Shown here: one piece after another, positions 36,754 to 46,726 of the stretch
Layout of the letters: each line of letters starts with the position of its first letter
How positions within the stretch are numbered: the first letter of the stretch is position 1
From: Hyphomicrobium sp.
GTDB lineage: Bacteria > Pseudomonadota > Alphaproteobacteria > Rhizobiales > Hyphomicrobiaceae
Direction: 5' to 3'
Length of the DNA stretch: 64,000 bases
NCBI RefSeq assembly: GCF_003987855.1
Contig: NZ_RXIZ01000012.1
Span: forward strand, 119,693-183,692
Translations under genes and position numbers: made by a program
Notes under the pieces: model-generated
Told to the model about the DNA's origin: nothing
The model's input: the letters and a program-made list of their open reading frames with translations, nothing else
Database searches by the model: none

Positions 36754-38430
36754 GTGACCGTGAAGTCCGACATAGAGATTGCGCGTGAAGCGAAGCTGAA
36801 GCCGATCGCCGATGTTGCGGCAAAGATCGGTGTGCCCGCAGAAGCGTTGGTCCCCTATGGTTGGACCAAGGCCAAGGTTTCTGCCGAATACATCAAGGGA
36901 ATTGAGGGCAATAAGGACGGAAAGCTGATCCTCGTCACGGCGATCAGCCCGACTCCAGCCGGCGAAGGCAAGACGACGACCACGGTGGGTCTGAGCGACG
37001 GCCTCAACTACATCGGCAAAAAAGCGATTGCGGCTCTGCGCGAACCCTCCCTTGGGCCGTGCTTCGGCGTCAAGGGCGGCGCAGCGGGCGGCGGGTACGC
37101 CCAGGTCGTGCCGATGGAAGACATCAACCTGCACTTCACCGGCGATTTTCACGCCATCACCAGTGCTCACAACTTGCTTTCGGCGCTTCTCGACAACCAC
37201 ATTTATTGGGGCAACGCACTTGGCATCGATCAGCGCCGGGTGGCTTGGAAACGCGTTCTCGATATGAACGACCGCGCGCTCCGCTCGATCGTCAACTCGC
37301 TGGGCGGCGTGTCGAACGGCTTCCCGCGCGAGGACGGCTTTGACATCACGGTCGCGTCTGAAGTCATGGCGATCCTTTGCCTGTCGAAGGACATCAAAGA
37401 TCTCGAAAACCGCTTGGGCAACATCATCGTCGCTTACACGCGCGACAAGAAGCCGGTCCGTGCGCGCGACCTGAAGGCAGACGGCGCCATGACGGTTCTC
37501 CTGAAGGATGCGCTGCAACCGAACTTGGTTCAGACACTCGAGAACAACCCCGTCTTTATCCACGGCGGCCCGTTCGCAAACATCGCTCACGGATGCAACT
37601 CGGTTCTTGCGACGAAGACGGCGATGAAGCTCGCCGACTACGTCGTCACGGAAGCAGGTTTTGGCGCTGATCTCGGCGCCGAAAAATTCTTCGACATCAA
37701 GTGCCGCAAGGCCGGCATCGCGCCGTCCGCCGTCGTCATCGTCGCCACCGTCCGCGCATTGAAGATGCACGGCGGCGTCGCCAAGGACGATCTCAAGGCA
37801 GAAAATCCCGCAGCTGTCGCCAAGGGCTGCGAGAACCTCAAGCGTCACATCGAGAACGTGAACAAGTTTGGCGTTCCGGCCGTCGTTGCCGTCAACAAGT
37901 TCATCACGGACACCGATGCCGAGATCGCCGAGGTTCAGAAGGCGGCGGAGAGCATGGGCACGAAAGCCTTCCTGTGCACGCACTGGGCCGATGGCGGCAA
38001 AGGCACCGAAGCTCTCGCCAACCACGTCGTGAAGGTGATCGACGAAGGCAAGGCCAACTTCAAGCCGCTATACCCCGATGATATGAAGCTGCGCGACAAG
38101 GTGAAGACCATCGCAACGGAGATCTATCGCGCCGCCGACATCTCGTGCGATTCCAGCGTCGAAACGCAGTTCAAGGACCTTGAAGCTGCAGGCTTTGGAC
38201 ATTTGCCGGTCTGCATGGCGAAGACGCAGTACTCGTTCTCGACCGATCCCTCCAAGCGCGGAGCACCGACGGGCCACATCGTGCCGATTCGCGAACTGAG
38301 GTTGTCCGCAGGAGCCGAGTTCGTGGTCGTCGTAACCGGCGAGATCATGACGATGCCGGGCCTTCCCAAGGTTCCGTCCGCAGATTCGATCCGCTTGGAC
38401 GACAAAGGTCAGATCCAAGGGCTGTTCTAA
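36754..38430 (+). CDS. ftfL: Formate-tetrahydrofolate ligase
   Basis: ATP-dependent ligation of formate to tetrahydrofolate, giving 10-formyl-THF, the entry of formate carbon toward the serine cycle. The 558-residue protein has the P-loop [11 protein letters not shown] at 67-76 and the family segments [18 protein letters not shown] ([14 protein letters not shown]), [22 protein letters not shown], and [21 protein letters not shown]. It is complete and standard in length. The GTG start at 36754 has AGGAGGAA just upstream. It stands alone between the channel gene and an MFS gene, about 12 kb from the serine-cycle operon. Confidence 0.97.
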   Translation: MTVKSDIEIAREAKLKPIADVAAKIGVPAEALVPYGWTKAKVSAEYIKGIEGNKDGKLILVTAISPTPAGEGKTTTTVGLSDGLNYIGKKAIAALREPSLGPCFGVKGGAAGGGYAQVVPMEDINLHFTGDFHAITSAHNLLSALLDNHIYWGNALGIDQRRVAWKRVLDMNDRALRSIVNSLGGVSNGFPREDGFDITVASEVMAILCLSKDIKDLENRLGNIIVAYTRDKKPVRARDLKADGAMTVLLKDALQPNLVQTLENNPVFIHGGPFANIAHGCNSVLATKTAMKLADYVVTEAGFGADLGAEKFFDIKCRKAGIAPSAVVIVATVRALKMHGGVAKDDLKAENPAAVAKGCENLKRHIENVNKFGVPAVVAVNKFITDTDAEIAEVQKAAESMGTKAFLCTHWADGGKGTEALANHVVKVIDEGKANFKPLYPDDMKLRDKVKTIATEIYRAADISCDSSVETQFKDLEAAGFGHLPVCMAKTQYSFSTDPSKRGAPTGHIVPIRELRLSAGAEFVVVVTGEIMTMPGLPKVPSADSIRLDDKGQIQGLF

Positions 38431-38470
38431 TCGCTCGATCAACTACGAACCCTGATACATATCAGCTATT

Positions 38471-38508
38471 CGGGGCAGGCCGTTCCAGGGCCTGCCCCGC
38501 TTCTGTTA
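38471..38508 (+). terminator. Probable terminator after ftfL
   Basis: CGGGGCAGGCC (38471-38481) and GGCCTGCCCCG (38489-38499) form an 11-bp perfect stem with a 7-base loop, followed by a short T-rich stretch. About 40 bases downstream of the ftfL stop. Confidence 0.65.
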
Positions 38509-38547
38509 GAGGCCGCTCATTAGGGTCGGAAACTTCTGAAAAGCGAC

Positions 38548-39737
38548 ATGCGCGTCCTCGCCATCCTGGCCACCAGCTGTTTCGTCAGCTCGATGTCGAT
38601 GCGGATCGTCGATCCTGTCGTTCTCGAGATCTCCCGGGACCTTCACGTCGATACCGCGGCCGTCGCGATGCTGGCATCGCTCTATGCTTTTCCCTACGCT
38701 TTCGCTCAGCCATTTCTGGGAGCGTTCGGCGATGCCTTCGGCAAGGCGCTCATCATCAAGATCTCTCTGGCAATACTGGCAGCATGCTTGTTTGCTTCTG
38801 CGCTCGCCCCGACGCTTGGGCTTCTGGCGCTATCGAGACTTGTGGGTGGGGCGGCAGCGGGCGGTATCATCCCTCTGGCGTTCGCCATCGTCGGTGATCG
38901 GTTTCCCATGGCAGAGAGGCAGCTTGCGCTCTCCCGGGTGCTGACGGCGATCATCGCGGGCCAGCTCACCGGTTCTATCGGATCAGGGTTCGTCGCCTCG
39001 TATTTCGGTTGGCGGGCGGCGACGATGGCAGCCACGGGAGTGACGGTTGCGGCGTTCTTAGTGACTTTATGGCAATTGCATCCCAACGCCGGCGTACATC
39101 GCAGCACGCCAAATACTCGCGAGTTCATTGCCGGCTATCGGACGGTTTTTGCCAATCCGCGTTCGGTCGTCTGTTTTTCTGCTGTCTTCGTCGAGGGGAT
39201 CGTAATCTTCGGATTATTCCCCTTCGTCGCGGTCCTGTTGGAACAGCGAGGCGCCGGCGGCCTTCGAGAAGCGGGCTTCGTGCTCGCGGGTTTCGGTCTA
39301 GGCGGTTTCGTTTATACGGCTTTCGTCCGCATCATGCTCGGCCGCCTCGGCCTCTACAGGTTAATTATGGCGGGTGGCATTGTTTCGGGACTTGGCCTCG
39401 CCCTCCTCAGCCTCGGCACATCCTGGCCAATCGAGATGGCGATCTTCATGATCGTCGGCGTCGGCTTCTATATGATCCATAATTCGCTTCAGACCCAGCG
39501 ACGGAGCTGGCGCCATCGAACCGCGGCTCCGCCGTCGCGGCACACGCGTTTTTCGTGTTCGTCGGACAGGCGTTCGGGCCACCCGTTTACAGCTTGGGCC
39601 TGACAGCGCTCGGAACGGTTGGAATGCTGCTATCAGCCGGAATCGCGATGGGCATTCTCGGCATTGCTACGGCGTGGGCACTGAAATCTCGGTCCGCACT
39701 TCCCGCCCCGCGCACTTCCGATCCCGCCGAGGCATGA
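38548..39737 (+). pseudogene. MFS transporter, split by a frameshift
   Basis: An MFS-type transporter that reads normally from ATG 38548 to about 39498 (CFVSSMSMRIVDPVV, FGDAFGK cytoplasmic loop, LVGGAAAGGIIPLAFAIVGDRF, SIGSGFVASYFGW) and then loses homology to a run of Arg/Ser. The expected continuation, from the ATELAPSNRG-like region through FVGQAFGPPVYSLGLTALG, is in the -1 frame and ends at 39737. One missing G near 39499 would restore the protein to about 396 residues. It may be a real inactivating mutation or a sequence error. Substrate unknown. Confidence 0.8.
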
Positions 39738-39901
39738 TCTTCGTTATCTGCCGAAATTTTATGCTGCACCGAGAGGAGGCTGCATATTTCCGAAGCAAAT
39801 TGATGCTGTTGTGAATACGTAGGTGCAGCAATTCCTGGCTTTGCGTAAAGTGGCCTAGGGTTTGCGATGACAGCCCAAAAGACGGTCACGGGAGGGAAGG
39901 T

Positions 39902-41317
39902 TTGGTCGCGCCATTCGACGAAATGAACGGCTTCGGCGGTGAGGTTCGCGCCCCCTATAAGGCATTTGCCGAATGGCTCGGCATTCAACATCTCGATACC
40001 CTTCGCCAGAAGACCGCAGAGGCCGAAGTTCTCTTCCGGCGCTCAGGAATTACGTTTGCGGTCTACGGTGCCGAAGAAGCCAGCGAGCGCCTCATCCCCT
40101 TCGACATCCTCCCCCGCATCATATCCGCCGAGGAATGGCGCCGGCTCGAGCTTGGAATTGAGCAGCGTGTCCGTGCGCTGAATGCCTTCCTATACGATAT
40201 CTATCATCGGCAGGAGATCTTGAAGGCAGGCAAGATCCCTGAGGAGCTCGTCATCCAGAACTCTGCCTTTCTGCCCGAGATGATCGGCGTCGACCCGCCC
40301 CGTGGCATCTACAGCCACATCATCGGCGTCGATCTCGTGCGCACGGGCGAAAACGACTTCATGGTTCTCGAGGACAACACGCGGACCCCGTCCGGCGTCT
40401 CCTATATGCTCGAGAACCGCGAGACGATGATGCATCTCTTTCCGGATCTCTTCAGCCGGAACCGGGTGCGGCCGGTCGAAAACTATCCCGACGCCCTGCT
40501 CAAGACGCTCGAAAGCGTCGCCCCGAGCAACCTCGACGCCGAACCCACAATCGCGCTCTTGACCCCCGGCATCTATAATAGCGCCTACTTCGAACACTCC
40601 TTCCTTGCCGACCAGATGGGCGTCGATCTGGTGGAAAGCTCCGATCTCGTTGTCATCGATGGTTCGCTACGAATGAAGACCACCGAGGGTCTGAAGCGAG
40701 TTGACGTTTTGTATCGCCGCGTCGACGACGATTTTCTCGATCCGCTCGTTTTCGAGCCGACCTCGCTGCTCGGCGTGCCCGGAATTTTCGATGTCTATCG
40801 CTCTGGCCGCGTGACGATCGTCAACGCACCGGGTGCCGGCATTGCTGACGACAAGGCGATCTACAGCTACATCCCGGCGATCATCGAATTCTACACTGGC
40901 AAGGCTCCGATCCTTGCCAACGTGGAAACGTACAGTTGTCGCGAGCCCGACAGCCTCAAGTACGTCCTCGATCATCTGGGCGAGCTGGTCGTGAAGGAAG
41001 TCCATGGTTCAGGTGGCTACGGGATGCTTGTCGGTCCGAAATCGACCAGCGAGCAGATCGAAGCCTTTCGTGCCAAGCTCCTTGCCAACCCCAAGAACTA
41101 TATCGCCCAGCCGACGCTTTCGCTGTCGACCTGCCCGACCTTGGCGGATACGAGCGTTGCGCCTCGGCACCTCGATTTACGTCCCTTCGTGCTGATCGGC
41201 GACCAAGTGCGGCTGATGCCCGGTGGGTTGACGCGCGTCGCCCTGAAGAAGGGCTCGTTGGTCGTCAACTCCAGTCAGGGAGGCGGCACCAAGGACACCT
41301 GGGTGCTGCAGGAATAG
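39902..41317 (+). CDS. Circularly permuted ATP-grasp type 2 family protein
   Basis: 471-residue ATP-grasp ligase of the DUF404/DUF407 type (CP_ATPgrasp_2). Characteristic segments include [11 protein letters not shown] near the start, [35 protein letters not shown] ([21 protein letters not shown]), and [15 protein letters not shown]. It is the first of four genes (ATP-grasp, alpha-E, transglutaminase, Anbu) found together in many bacteria. It may form a peptide bond, but the product is unknown. Start TTG 39902 follows GGGAGGGAAGG; ATG 39923 is an alternative. Confidence 0.92.
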   Translation: MVAPFDEMNGFGGEVRAPYKAFAEWLGIQHLDTLRQKTAEAEVLFRRSGITFAVYGAEEASERLIPFDILPRIISAEEWRRLELGIEQRVRALNAFLYDIYHRQEILKAGKIPEELVIQNSAFLPEMIGVDPPRGIYSHIIGVDLVRTGENDFMVLEDNTRTPSGVSYMLENRETMMHLFPDLFSRNRVRPVENYPDALLKTLESVAPSNLDAEPTIALLTPGIYNSAYFEHSFLADQMGVDLVESSDLVVIDGSLRMKTTEGLKRVDVLYRRVDDDFLDPLVFEPTSLLGVPGIFDVYRSGRVTIVNAPGAGIADDKAIYSYIPAIIEFYTGKAPILANVETYSCREPDSLKYVLDHLGELVVKEVHGSGGYGMLVGPKSTSEQIEAFRAKLLANPKNYIAQPTLSLSTCPTLADTSVAPRHLDLRPFVLIGDQVRLMPGGLTRVALKKGSLVVNSSQGGGTKDTWVLQE

Positions 41318-41324
41318 CTTCGGA

Positions 41325-42272
41325 ATGCTTGGACGTACCGCAAACGACCTCTATTGGCTGTCGCGCTATATCGAGCGCGCAGAAAACATGGCCCGCCTCC
41401 TCGAGGTCGGCTACCGCATCGTGCTGCTTCCGCGCGAAGGCGAGGGCTTCCACGAGGAATGGCGCTCGACGCTCGAAAGCGCGGGATGCTTGCATGGTTA
41501 TGTTCAGCGTCACGGCGAGCTCATTTCGCAGAACGTGATTGATTACATGCTGTTCGACACCGCCAACCCGTCGAGCGTCGCGTCCTGCCTTGCCGCCGCC
41601 CGCCGCAACGGTAGGGCGCAGCGGACGGCGCTGACGCGCGAGATGTGGGAAAGCTTGAACAGCTCATGGCTGGAGTTTTCAGCCATTCGACCATCCGCGG
41701 TTACCTCGAACTCGCTACCGGAACTTCTCGACTGGGTGAGGTCCCGCTCCGCTCTCTATCGTGGCGCGATGCTGAATACGATCCTGCGCAACGACACGTT
41801 CTATTTCAGCCAAGTGGGGACGTTTATCGAGCGCGCCGACAGCACTGCCCGCATTTTGGATGTCAAATACTACCATCTGCTGCCCTCGAGCGAGATGGTC
41901 GGAGGCGAAAAGGACAACTACCAGTGGGCGGCGTTGTTGCGATCGGTATCGGCGCACCGCAGTTACCGCTGGGTCTTCAAGGACCACTACCGCCCGTTGA
42001 AGATCGCGGATTTCATGATCCTCAACCGCCAGATGCCGCGTTCGCTCCGCTCCTGCTACGACGAGCTCTCGGCGGCGCTAAGGGACTTGGCGGTTCTCTA
42101 CGGCGTTCGTCACGACTGCCAGACCACAGCGGAATCCACTCGAGATCTTTTGCTCGAGGCCGACATCCAAAACATCTTCCAATCGGGCCTCCACGAGTTC
42201 GTGCAGGAGTTCATCGCCCGCAATAACAAACTTGGTAACGAGATCTCCGCCGCATATCACTTCACCGATTGA
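41325..42272 (+). CDS. Alpha-E domain-containing protein (DUF403)
   Basis: 315-residue helical protein of the alpha-E family. It opens with [31 protein letters not shown], the family signature, and has YWMERAD-like [15 protein letters not shown] further on. It starts 7 bp after the ATP-grasp stop, so the two are translationally close. Alpha-E proteins almost always travel with this ATP-grasp and transglutaminase trio, but their role is not known. Confidence 0.92.
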   Translation: MLGRTANDLYWLSRYIERAENMARLLEVGYRIVLLPREGEGFHEEWRSTLESAGCLHGYVQRHGELISQNVIDYMLFDTANPSSVASCLAAARRNGRAQRTALTREMWESLNSSWLEFSAIRPSAVTSNSLPELLDWVRSRSALYRGAMLNTILRNDTFYFSQVGTFIERADSTARILDVKYYHLLPSSEMVGGEKDNYQWAALLRSVSAHRSYRWVFKDHYRPLKIADFMILNRQMPRSLRSCYDELSAALRDLAVLYGVRHDCQTTAESTRDLLLEADIQNIFQSGLHEFVQEFIARNNKLGNEISAAYHFTD

Positions 42273-42282
42273 GGTGCCGAAG

Positions 42283-43095
42283 ATGCGTATTTCGATTGGG
42301 CATGTATCGCGTTACGTCTACAGCGAGCCGACGAAGTATTCCATTCTGTCCCTGCGTCTCACGCCTCCCTCGTTCCAGGGTCAGCGCGTTGTCGAATGGC
42401 GGGTTAGCGCTCCGGGCATAGAGGGTGTGAAGCCCTTCCGCGACGGCTTCGGCAATATGGTTCATCTGGCGAGCTGTACGCAGGAGCACTCCGAGTCGCT
42501 TGTTATCGCCAAAGGCGTCGTCGAGACGGAGGACCGGGCAGGTATCGTCAGAGGCCTGGCTGAGCCCGCGCCGCTGCGCGTTTATCGGCGCGTAACCTCG
42601 CGGACGATCGCCACCGATGCCATTCGCGACTTACAGCGAGAGTCTGGGGCGAAGGCCGACATCCGCGGAATGCATAACCTGATGCACGCCGTACGTGACG
42701 CGATCGAGTACGAGATCGGCGCTACGAGCGCCCACACGACCGCCGATGAAGCTTTGCGGGAAGGCAAAGGTGTCTGCCAGGATCACGCGCACGTGTTCAT
42801 CGCGGCGGCGAGATCGTTGGGCCTCGCTTCTCGCTATGTCAGCGGATATGTGCTCACCGGCGCCAACGAGCCGTCCGACGCTAACCATGCCTGGGCGGAA
42901 GTTTGGCTCGACGGATTGGGGTGGGTGGGATTCGACCCAGCCAACCGCGTCTGCCCGACGGAGACGTATGTGCGCCTCGCCACCGGCCTGGATTCAACCT
43001 ATGCGGCCCCTATTCGCGGCTCCCGCCGGGGAATTGCGAACGAAGAGCTTGACGTCATCGTCGAAGTTCAGCAGCAGAGCAGCCAGCAACAATAA
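42283..43095 (+). CDS. Transglutaminase family protein (Anbu cluster)
   Basis: 270 residues from ATG 42283, which overlaps no other gene and follows GAGGTG by 6 bases. The N-terminal beta domain (ISIGHVSRYVYSEPTKYS...LRLTPPS) precedes the transglutaminase core with catalytic Cys in GKGVCQDHAHVFIAAARSLG, His in ANHAWAEVWLDGLGWVGFDPANR and Asp in the same segment. This family is a likely peptidase or amidase or crosslinker. The alpha-E gene ends 10 bp before it. An upstream in-frame start at 42232 overlaps the alpha-E gene and is less likely. Confidence 0.92.
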   Translation: MRISIGHVSRYVYSEPTKYSILSLRLTPPSFQGQRVVEWRVSAPGIEGVKPFRDGFGNMVHLASCTQEHSESLVIAKGVVETEDRAGIVRGLAEPAPLRVYRRVTSRTIATDAIRDLQRESGAKADIRGMHNLMHAVRDAIEYEIGATSAHTTADEALREGKGVCQDHAHVFIAAARSLGLASRYVSGYVLTGANEPSDANHAWAEVWLDGLGWVGFDPANRVCPTETYVRLATGLDSTYAAPIRGSRRGIANEELDVIVEVQQQSSQQQ

Positions 43096-43122
43096 CAGCC
43101 TGGCGGCGCTGGAGACGATTGT

Positions 43123-43857
43123 ATGACATACGCGGTAGCATTCCGTCTTGAGGGCGGACTGGTGTTCGCGGCCGACACGCGGACGAACGCGGGCGTCGAC
43201 AATATTGCTCAATACAAGAAGCTGCAGGTTTGGCGCCAGCCTGGTGACCGCGTTTTCGTGATGCTGAGCGCCGGCAACCTCGCCGCAACACAGGCCGTCA
43301 TCAGCTTGTTGAACGAACACCTGGTCGCTGATCCGGAGGAGGATTTTCCCACTCTTTATAACGCCCCGAACATGTATCGCGCCGCCCGTGTCGTCGGGGA
43401 TGCCGTCCGCGAAGCGCGCCGCATCGATGGCGCCGCACTGGAAGCAAGCAAGCTCGGGTTCAATACCAATTTCATTTTCGGCGGCCAGATAAAGGGCGAA
43501 CGCCCCCGCCTCTTCCAGATCTACCCGGAAGGCAATTTCATCGAGGCCACCGACGACACGCCTTTCTTCCAGATTGGCGAGCACAAGTACGGCAAGCCGA
43601 TCCTTGACCGCGTCGCGCGTTCCGACATGCGCCTGGGTGAAGCTGCAAAGCTTATCTTGCTCTCATTCGATTCCACATTGCGGTCGAACCTTTCGGTTGG
43701 CATGCCGATCGATCTCGTCATCTACGAGCGCGACACCTTCGATGTGACGCGCGAGAAGCGCATCAGTGCCGACGATGAGTATTTCCGGAAACTCTCCGGC
43801 TCGTGGTCAGACGCTCTGCGCCAAGCGTTTTCGAAGATCGAGGAATTCGACGTCTGA
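43123..43857 (+). CDS. Anbu proteasome-related peptidase (ancestral beta subunit)
   Basis: 244-residue proteasome-like Ntn hydrolase of the Anbu group. The sequence begins MTYAVAF, so Met removal would expose Thr1, the catalytic residue of this fold, and GLVFAADTRTN includes the expected Asp and Arg. FAADTRTNAGVDNI and SAGNLAATQAV are typical. Genes for ATP-grasp, alpha-E and transglutaminase precede it in the normal order. The cluster probably makes and trims or destroys a peptide or tagged protein; no substrate is known. Confidence 0.93.
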   Translation: MTYAVAFRLEGGLVFAADTRTNAGVDNIAQYKKLQVWRQPGDRVFVMLSAGNLAATQAVISLLNEHLVADPEEDFPTLYNAPNMYRAARVVGDAVREARRIDGAALEASKLGFNTNFIFGGQIKGERPRLFQIYPEGNFIEATDDTPFFQIGEHKYGKPILDRVARSDMRLGEAAKLILLSFDSTLRSNLSVGMPIDLVIYERDTFDVTREKRISADDEYFRKLSGSWSDALRQAFSKIEEFDV

Positions 43858-44024
43858 TAGAGCGCGCCTACAACTCCTGACGCCAAACAGCCGGATGCTG
43901 CAGGCCAGCAAAACTGCGCGGCGTCTTCGCCAGTGCACGTTAAGCTGAAACTGCCATCTCGCTTCTCGCGCCCACTTAAGCTTAGATAGTTCTATGAAGC
44001 ATCGTTGGGCGCTGGAAGGACAGG

Positions 44025-45068
44025 ATGGGTCTCCCCACGCTTAAAGAGTACCTTGCGAACTGGACGCTGGAGGGCCGCACGCGCGGCCAGGTTGCGGACA
44101 CCGTTTCCGCGCTTGCCGACGCCAGCGTACGCCTTTCCGAGATCATAGGCCGAGGAAGCCTGGACAACCGGCTCGGACGCGTGGTCGCGCGCACAGGCGA
44201 TTTCGACGAGCAAAAAGAGATCGATGTTCTTGCGAACGGCATCATCGTCGATGCCTTGAGAGATGCGCCGGTCGCCGCGCTAGCCTCCGAAGAGGCGGCA
44301 ATGCCGATTTCCCTTACCAAGGATGCGCCGCTTCTTGTTGCAACCGATCCCCTCGATGGATCGTCGAACGTCGATGCGAATGTCTCGGTTGGCACGATTT
44401 TCTCGGTTCTGCCGCGCCACCCCTCATCCGAGGGCGAGGCAGCGTTCCTCCGGCCTGGCGCGCATCAGCTTGCGGCGGGGTTCTTCGTTTACGGTCCTCA
44501 GACCGTACTCGCGCTGACCGTCGGCCACGGCACCCAGATTTTCACGCTCGATCGGGCTCACGGCGTTTACCATCTCACCACTAGGAACGTTGCCATTCCG
44601 ACCGAGGCGAACGAATACGCGATCAATGGTTCCAACGCGCGTCACTGGGACGAACCGATCCGCATATATATTCACGACTGCGAGAACGGAGAGAACGGGC
44701 CGCGCGGCCACGATTTCAACATGCGCTGGACGGGATCCCCGGTCGCGGACGTATTCCGCATCCTGACTCGTGGCGGCATTTACCTTTATCCCGGAGATCG
44801 CCGAAAAGGCTTCCATCAAGGGCGAATTCGCCTCATGTATGAAGCCAATCCGTTAAGCTGGATCGTTGAGCAAGCGGGCGGTCGGGCGACAACGGGCCGA
44901 GACCGCATTCTTGACGTCGTGCCTAGCGCATTGCATCAGAAGACACCGTTGATATGCGGATCTCGCGATGAGGTTGATCGCGTCATGCGCATCTACAGCG
45001 GCCAAGAATTCAAGGGTGAGCGCTCTCCGCTCTTCGGCCGCCGGGGCCTGTTCAGAGCATTGCCGTGA
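44025..45068 (+). CDS. fbp: Class I fructose-1,6-bisphosphatase
   Basis: Hydrolyses fructose 1,6-bisphosphate to fructose 6-phosphate for gluconeogenesis or the Calvin cycle. The 347-residue enzyme carries the metal-binding DPLDGSSNVDANVSVGTIFSV and the RLMYEANPLSWIVEQAGG segment of FBPase I. It precedes phosphoribulokinase by 37 bp and together with rpe makes a CbbF-CbbP-CbbE-like set. No RuBisCO genes occur in the window, so its pathway is open: it may serve serine-cycle gluconeogenesis. Confidence 0.95.
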   Translation: MGLPTLKEYLANWTLEGRTRGQVADTVSALADASVRLSEIIGRGSLDNRLGRVVARTGDFDEQKEIDVLANGIIVDALRDAPVAALASEEAAMPISLTKDAPLLVATDPLDGSSNVDANVSVGTIFSVLPRHPSSEGEAAFLRPGAHQLAAGFFVYGPQTVLALTVGHGTQIFTLDRAHGVYHLTTRNVAIPTEANEYAINGSNARHWDEPIRIYIHDCENGENGPRGHDFNMRWTGSPVADVFRILTRGGIYLYPGDRRKGFHQGRIRLMYEANPLSWIVEQAGGRATTGRDRILDVVPSALHQKTPLICGSRDEVDRVMRIYSGQEFKGERSPLFGRRGLFRALP

Positions 45069-45105
45069 CCTCAGAGTCTTAACAGAAGCACGGCGAGCCT
45101 TATCA

Positions 45106-45981
45106 ATGTCGATCAAGCATCCGATCATCTCGGTCACCGGTTCCTCCGGCGCGGGAACAACGTCGGTGAAGCAGACCTTCGACACCATTTTCCGGCGTGA
45201 ACACGTCAAAGCCGCCTTCGTCCAAGGCGACGCTTTCCATCGCTATGATCGTTGCGGCATGGAAAAGGCAATGAAGGCCGCGGCCAAGCGCGGCAATCAC
45301 AACTTTAGTCATTTCGGTATCGAGGCGAACCTCATCGAAGAGCTGGAAACGCTTTTCCAGACGTACGCCGAGAACGGGAAAGGACTTTACCGGCACTACA
45401 TTCACGACGAAACGGAAGCTCGGACTTTCGGAACGCCGATTGGCTCTTTCACGCCGTGGGAAGAGGTGGAGCCCGACACCGACCTCCTCCTCTATGAAGG
45501 GCTGCACGGCGCCGTGGTCACTGGCGAGCACGATGTGGCGCGCCATGCGGATCTTAAAATCGGCGTCGTCCCCGTGATCAACCTCGAATGGATTCAGAAA
45601 ATCCAGCGCGATCGCTCGGAGCGTGGCTACACGACAGAGGAAGTCACGCAATCGATTCTGCGCCGCATGCCCGATTATGTGCAGTACATCTGCCCGCAAT
45701 TCACCCAGACGGACATCAACTTCCAGCGCATACCGACTGTCGATACGTCGAACCCGTTCATCGCGCGCTGGATCCCCACTCCCGACGAATCGATGGTGAT
45801 CATTCGGTTCAAGGAACCACGAGGCATAGACTTCGCGTACTTGCTTTCGATGTTGCACGACAGCTTCATGTCGCGGGCCAACTCCATCGTTATTCCGGGG
45901 TCAAAGCTTGATCTCGCCATGCAACTCATCTTGACACCGCTCATCCTGCAGCTCGTTGAACGCCGCCGCCGCGTTATCTGA
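45106..45981 (+). CDS. prkB: Phosphoribulokinase
   Basis: Phosphorylates ribulose 5-phosphate to ribulose 1,5-bisphosphate. The 291-residue class I (bacterial) enzyme has the P-loop [11 protein letters not shown] and GDAFHRYDR (catalytic base region), plus [10 protein letters not shown] and the [24 protein letters not shown] segment. ATG 45106 is preferred over the longer frame starting inside fbp. In serine-cycle Methylobacterium this enzyme is required not for CO2 fixation but because ribulose bisphosphate activates the regulator QscR (published). A similar role is possible here. Confidence 0.93.
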   Translation: MSIKHPIISVTGSSGAGTTSVKQTFDTIFRREHVKAAFVQGDAFHRYDRCGMEKAMKAAAKRGNHNFSHFGIEANLIEELETLFQTYAENGKGLYRHYIHDETEARTFGTPIGSFTPWEEVEPDTDLLLYEGLHGAVVTGEHDVARHADLKIGVVPVINLEWIQKIQRDRSERGYTTEEVTQSILRRMPDYVQYICPQFTQTDINFQRIPTVDTSNPFIARWIPTPDESMVIIRFKEPRGIDFAYLLSMLHDSFMSRANSIVIPGSKLDLAMQLILTPLILQLVERRRRVI

Positions 45982-46003
45982 ACGAACAGTCGAAAGGTTA
46001 TCC

Positions 46004-46678
46004 GTGTCTCGCCCGCTCCTGATCGCTCCATCAATTCTTTCTGCCGATTTCAGCAAGCTCGGCGAAGAGATCAGAACCGTCGACGCCGCCGGTGCCGATT
46101 GGATCCACTGCGATGTGATGGACGGGCACTTCGTGCCGAACATCACTTACGGCGCTCCTGTGATCAAAGCTGTTCGCGGCACATCGAAGAAAATCTTCGA
46201 CGTGCATCTGATGATTGCACCCGTTGATCCCTATCTCGGCGATTTTGCAGCAGCGGGCGCCGACATCATTACCGTTCACGCCGAAGCGGGGCCCCATCTC
46301 GATCGTTCTCTTCAGGCGATCCGCGCGCTCGGCAAAAAAGCGGGCGTCTCGTTAAATCCCTCAACCCCCGAGAACGTCATCGAGTATGTTCTTGATCGCC
46401 TCGATCTCATTCTCCTCATGAGCGTCAATCCCGGATTTGGCGGGCAGTCGTTCATTCCCGCCGTCGTCGACAAAATCAGGCGGGTCAAGGCACTCGTCGG
46501 CTCTCGGCCAATCGATATTGAAGTCGACGGAGGGGTGACGCCGGAAACCGCTCGGCTTGTCGCGGAAGCGGGTGCAAACGTCCTCGTCGCGGGTTCCGCG
46601 GTATTCAAGGGCGGAACTGAAGCGAGCTATCGCGCTAATATCGAAGCAATACGCCGTGCGGCCACATCAAAGGCTTAG
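46004..46678 (+). CDS. rpe: Ribulose-phosphate 3-epimerase
   Basis: Interconverts ribulose 5-phosphate and xylulose 5-phosphate. The 224-residue TIM barrel has [48 protein letters not shown] and [11 protein letters not shown], all the metal and catalytic motifs. Start is GTG 46004 with AAAGG upstream; a longer frame from 45956 overlaps the prkB stop. It completes the fbp-prkB-rpe set. Confidence 0.95.
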   Translation: MSRPLLIAPSILSADFSKLGEEIRTVDAAGADWIHCDVMDGHFVPNITYGAPVIKAVRGTSKKIFDVHLMIAPVDPYLGDFAAAGADIITVHAEAGPHLDRSLQAIRALGKKAGVSLNPSTPENVIEYVLDRLDLILLMSVNPGFGGQSFIPAVVDKIRRVKALVGSRPIDIEVDGGVTPETARLVAEAGANVLVAGSAVFKGGTEASYRANIEAIRRAATSKA

Positions 46679-46726
46679 GCGGACGACCTTTGCTTTAGCG
46701 CGCCCGGCATCGTATCTCGGCGGATC

